DNA of 64,000 nucleotides, taken from NCBI RefSeq assembly GCF_000169095.1, contig NZ_AAVU01000003.1:62001-126000 (forward strand), in the 5' to 3' direction. This stretch comes from Lyngbya sp. PCC 8106. GTDB taxonomy: Bacteria; Cyanobacteriota; Cyanobacteriia; Cyanobacteriales; Microcoleaceae. The notes under the pieces were generated by a model. That model made no database searches. It was not told where the DNA came from and saw only the letters and a list, made by a program, of their open reading frames with translations. Shown here piece by piece: positions 62,035 to 64,000 of this stretch (position 1 is the first letter of the stretch; every line of letters starts with the position of its first letter). The translations under genes were made by a program, and so were the position numbers.

Positions 62035-63156
62035 TTAAGGATTAATGGTTTTAAATGGAAAACTAACGAAGCCGAATTCATTAACCCGATGCCATTGATA
62101 AACTTGGGAACGAAAGGCTTTCCACTGTTGATAAATTTGTTTGAAAGTTGAATCTTGACTGGCTTTGTCCTCGTACAACTCAAAGGTAATATTTTGAGCG
62201 GCTTGCAAAATTTCTGGACTAAATTCTCTGAGTTCTGTTCCCCCAAATAATAAACGTTGCAATGCTTGACCATTTGCTGCATCGTAGTTTGCCAACATCT
62301 GGTTATGGGCTTCGGATGCTGCAACTTCAAAGGCTTCTCGATATTCTGAAGGTAATTTTTGCCACTCTGCTAAATTCACTTGAAATTCATAGGTGGTTCC
62401 AGGTTCCCACCATCCCGGAGAGTAGTAAAAAGGGGCAACTCGGTTTAAACCTAACTGCTCATCATCGTGAGGGCCAACCCATTCTGCTGCGTCTAACTTT
62501 CCCTGATCGAGAGCATCAAAGATTTGATCTCCGGGCAAAACCTGCACCTCCATTCCCAAGCGAGCCATCACCTGACCCCCTAAACCGGGAATTCGCATTT
62601 TTAAGCCTTTCAAGTCATCGAGGGTGTCAACTTCGGTTTTAAACCATCCGCCCATCTGCGCCCCGGTACTTCCCCCTGGAAAATTAATGATCCCCCAGTC
62701 GGCATAGAGGTTTTGGATCAGTGCTAAACCCCCGCCAGCTTGTAACCAGGCGTTTTGCTGTTGGGCGTTTAAACCAAAGGGAACTGTGGTGGCAAAAGCT
62801 AGGGCTGGAAGGCGATCAACATAATAGTAACTGGCGGTGTGGCCACATTCAACGGTTCCGGCTTCGATAGCGGCTAACACTTCTAACCCGGAAACAATTT
62901 CCCCTGCGGCATAGGGGGTAATGGCAAATCGTCCGTTTGTCAGGCGACTGACTCGTTGACAGAGTTGTTCGGCGGTACCAAAGGTGAAGTTGAGGGATTT
63001 TGGCCAACTGGTTGCCATTCGCCAGCGCACAAAGGGTTGGGCTGGAGTTGAGGCGGGTTCAGATTCGGTAGTGGGTTTGGGAGTACAGGCGGCGATCGCT
63101 GTTGTACTAGCTGCGGCTAGGCTGCTATGTTTGAGAAAAGTGCGACGCTTAATCAC
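62035..63156 (-). CDS. TRAP-type (DctP family) substrate-binding lipoprotein
   Basis: 373 residues. The N-terminus has 'RRTFLKHSSLAAA', a twin-arginine-like signal, with a lipobox Cys24 in 'AIAAC'. The mature part is a DctP/TakP-type binding protein: 'RWRMATSWPKSLNFTFGTAE', 'PGGSTGAQMGGWFKTEVDTL', 'GLKMRIPGLGGQVMARLGME', 'GPHDDEQLGLNRVAPFYY'. Relatives bind alpha-keto acids or dicarboxylates. No TRAP membrane subunits are next to it here; instead a sensor kinase follows without a gap. Confidence 0.9.
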   Translation of the reverse strand: MIKRRTFLKHSSLAAASTTAIAACTPKPTTESEPASTPAQPFVRWRMATSWPKSLNFTFGTAEQLCQRVSRLTNGRFAITPYAAGEIVSGLEVLAAIEAGTVECGHTASYYYVDRLPALAFATTVPFGLNAQQQNAWLQAGGGLALIQNLYADWGIINFPGGSTGAQMGGWFKTEVDTLDDLKGLKMRIPGLGGQVMARLGMEVQVLPGDQIFDALDQGKLDAAEWVGPHDDEQLGLNRVAPFYYSPGWWEPGTTYEFQVNLAEWQKLPSEYREAFEVAASEAHNQMLANYDAANGQALQRLLFGGTELREFSPEILQAAQNITFELYEDKASQDSTFKQIYQQWKAFRSQVYQWHRVNEFGFVSFPFKTINP

Positions 63157-63382
63157 TTCAAATCAGAGTTAAATAAAGGGATTATCAATGAATTATCTGT
63201 AAATTGATACTGACCCTGATGCTTTATAAACTCTATTATACAACTTTATTCAAGGTGACAATATAAAGTTAAAATAAACAGTTTTATAAGTGTTGTCAAT
63301 CAATTTTAAATTTAGCCAAAATTCATGTTATTGGTTTAAATTCAGGTTAAAGGGGTAGAGAATCAGGAGTTGATAAAATTCA

Positions 63383-64000
63383 TCAATCTTGCCCACTTCG
63401 GATGTAAGCCTGTTCTCCTAAAATATAAGTCACAGCTACGGCTCGATCATCTCCTAAGATCATCAGAGCAAACACAAAATCTGCTATTTGTTCTAGGGTT
63501 TTAGCGTTAATTTTACCTTGAGTTCGTAAGGTGAGTAATGGAGTCGAGCGTCCATCTAAGACTACAAAGTCTGCTTCTTTCCCAATCTCAAAGTTTCCAA
63601 TCTTATCGTCTAAGGATAAAGCTTCTGCACTCCCTAATGTTGCCAGAAATAAAGCTTGTAAACCGGATAGATTTTGTCCTTGTAAATGAGTGACTTTGTA
63701 GGCTTCGTTGGCAGTTTGTAAGAGAGAAAAGCTCGTTCCGCCACCAACATCGGTTGCTAAACCCACAGGAATTGGATATTCTCTAGACTTGGCTTGATGG
63801 AGTTTAAAGAGTCCACTTCCTAAAAACAAGTTAGAAGTCGGACAAAAAGCAATCGCAGATTGAGTAGCTGATAATCGTTTAAATTCGGAATCGGAAAGAT
63901 GTATTCCATGAGCAAAAATTGATTTTTTTCCGACTAATCCAAATTGTTCATAAACGTGTAAATAATCTAAACTATCGGGAAAAAGTTCAGCCACAAATTT
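63383..64000 (-). CDS. guaD: Guanine deaminase, 5' part beyond window
   Basis: The frame is open to the right edge (64000), giving the last about 205 residues of an amidohydrolase. 'FAHGIHLSDSEFKRLSATQS', 'AIAFCPTSNLFLGSGLFKL', 'VGLATDVGGGTSFSLLQTAN' and 'IGNFEIGKEADFVVLDG' are the metal-site and substrate-site segments of guanine deaminase, which turns guanine into xanthine. The first metal motif (HxH) lies outside the window. Confidence 0.9.
   Translation of the reverse strand, partial: KFVAELFPDSLDYLHVYEQFGLVGKKSIFAHGIHLSDSEFKRLSATQSAIAFCPTSNLFLGSGLFKLHQAKSREYPIPVGLATDVGGGTSFSLLQTANEAYKVTHLQGQNLSGLQALFLATLGSAEALSLDDKIGNFEIGKEADFVVLDGRSTPLLTLRTQGKINAKTLEQIADFVFALMILGDDRAVAVTYILGEQAYIRSGQD

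Overview
The window is from a cyanobacterium, most likely a filamentous Oscillatoriales-type species. The evidence is psbH and psbN, NtcA, a Ycf34-like and a Ycf29-like protein, DUF3084 and DUF3146 type proteins, a KGK-domain protein, and many HIP1 octamers (GCGATCGC). The genus is an inference. I saw no tRNA, rRNA or CRISPR array.

Positions 1-31 kb are mostly ordinary chromosome. In order: a Uma2-type protein cut by the window edge, tgt, cobS, a TPR protein, a secreted RTX-repeat/CAP protein, tsaB beside a membrane-anchored Ser/Thr kinase, a Ycf34-like protein, the CCA-adding enzyme, hisB-fabI, ntcA, a DUF3084 coiled-coil protein next to a YqgF/RuvC-fold protein, a HEPN-motif protein, pth, tatA, psbH and psbN (divergent), aroC, a metallo-beta-lactamase-fold hydrolase, a ChW-like repeat protein, sodB and a hybrid histidine kinase. 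A small IS200/IS605-derived non-autonomous element sits at 13.5-13.9 kb and has overwritten the end of an EF-hand-like membrane protein gene.

Positions about 31.0-48.3 kb form an accessory, decaying island. Both borders carry 3' remnants of a tnpB gene in the same orientation. Inside are many broken genes: a VOC fragment, the end of a heavy-metal P-type ATPase, two ppk2 fragments, a DUF262 remnant, a P-type proton ATPase lacking its centre, and IS5, IS630 and IS1182-type pieces. A few genes are intact: an APC permease, a desaturase, a PEP-CTERM protein, a sulfotransferase, a SET-domain protein, and a two-gene operon. That operon (33.6-37.3 kb) pairs a sacsin-like GHKL/HSP90-type ATPase with an AlbA_2-HEPN protein. 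I regard it as the best candidate for an undescribed, probably anti-phage, system. One ppk2 gene is split by a 2.85 kb composite IS5-type insertion with perfect 16-bp ends and a TTA duplication. Removing the insertion restores the reading frame. A 41-bp HIP1-bounded repeat occurs near three of the gene-fragment junctions.

Positions 48.3-64 kb return to chromosome-like content: a REC-adenylate cyclase, a dynamin-like GTPase, KGK and HNH proteins, a toxin-antitoxin-like pair, pgi and a LuxR-type response regulator. Next come a protein fusing a CRP-like domain, a degenerate sigma54-type AAA domain and a membrane 4Fe-4S module, and a TRAP-type binding protein directly abutting a sensor kinase. 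A guanine deaminase is cut by the right edge. Signal transduction genes are dense in this part.
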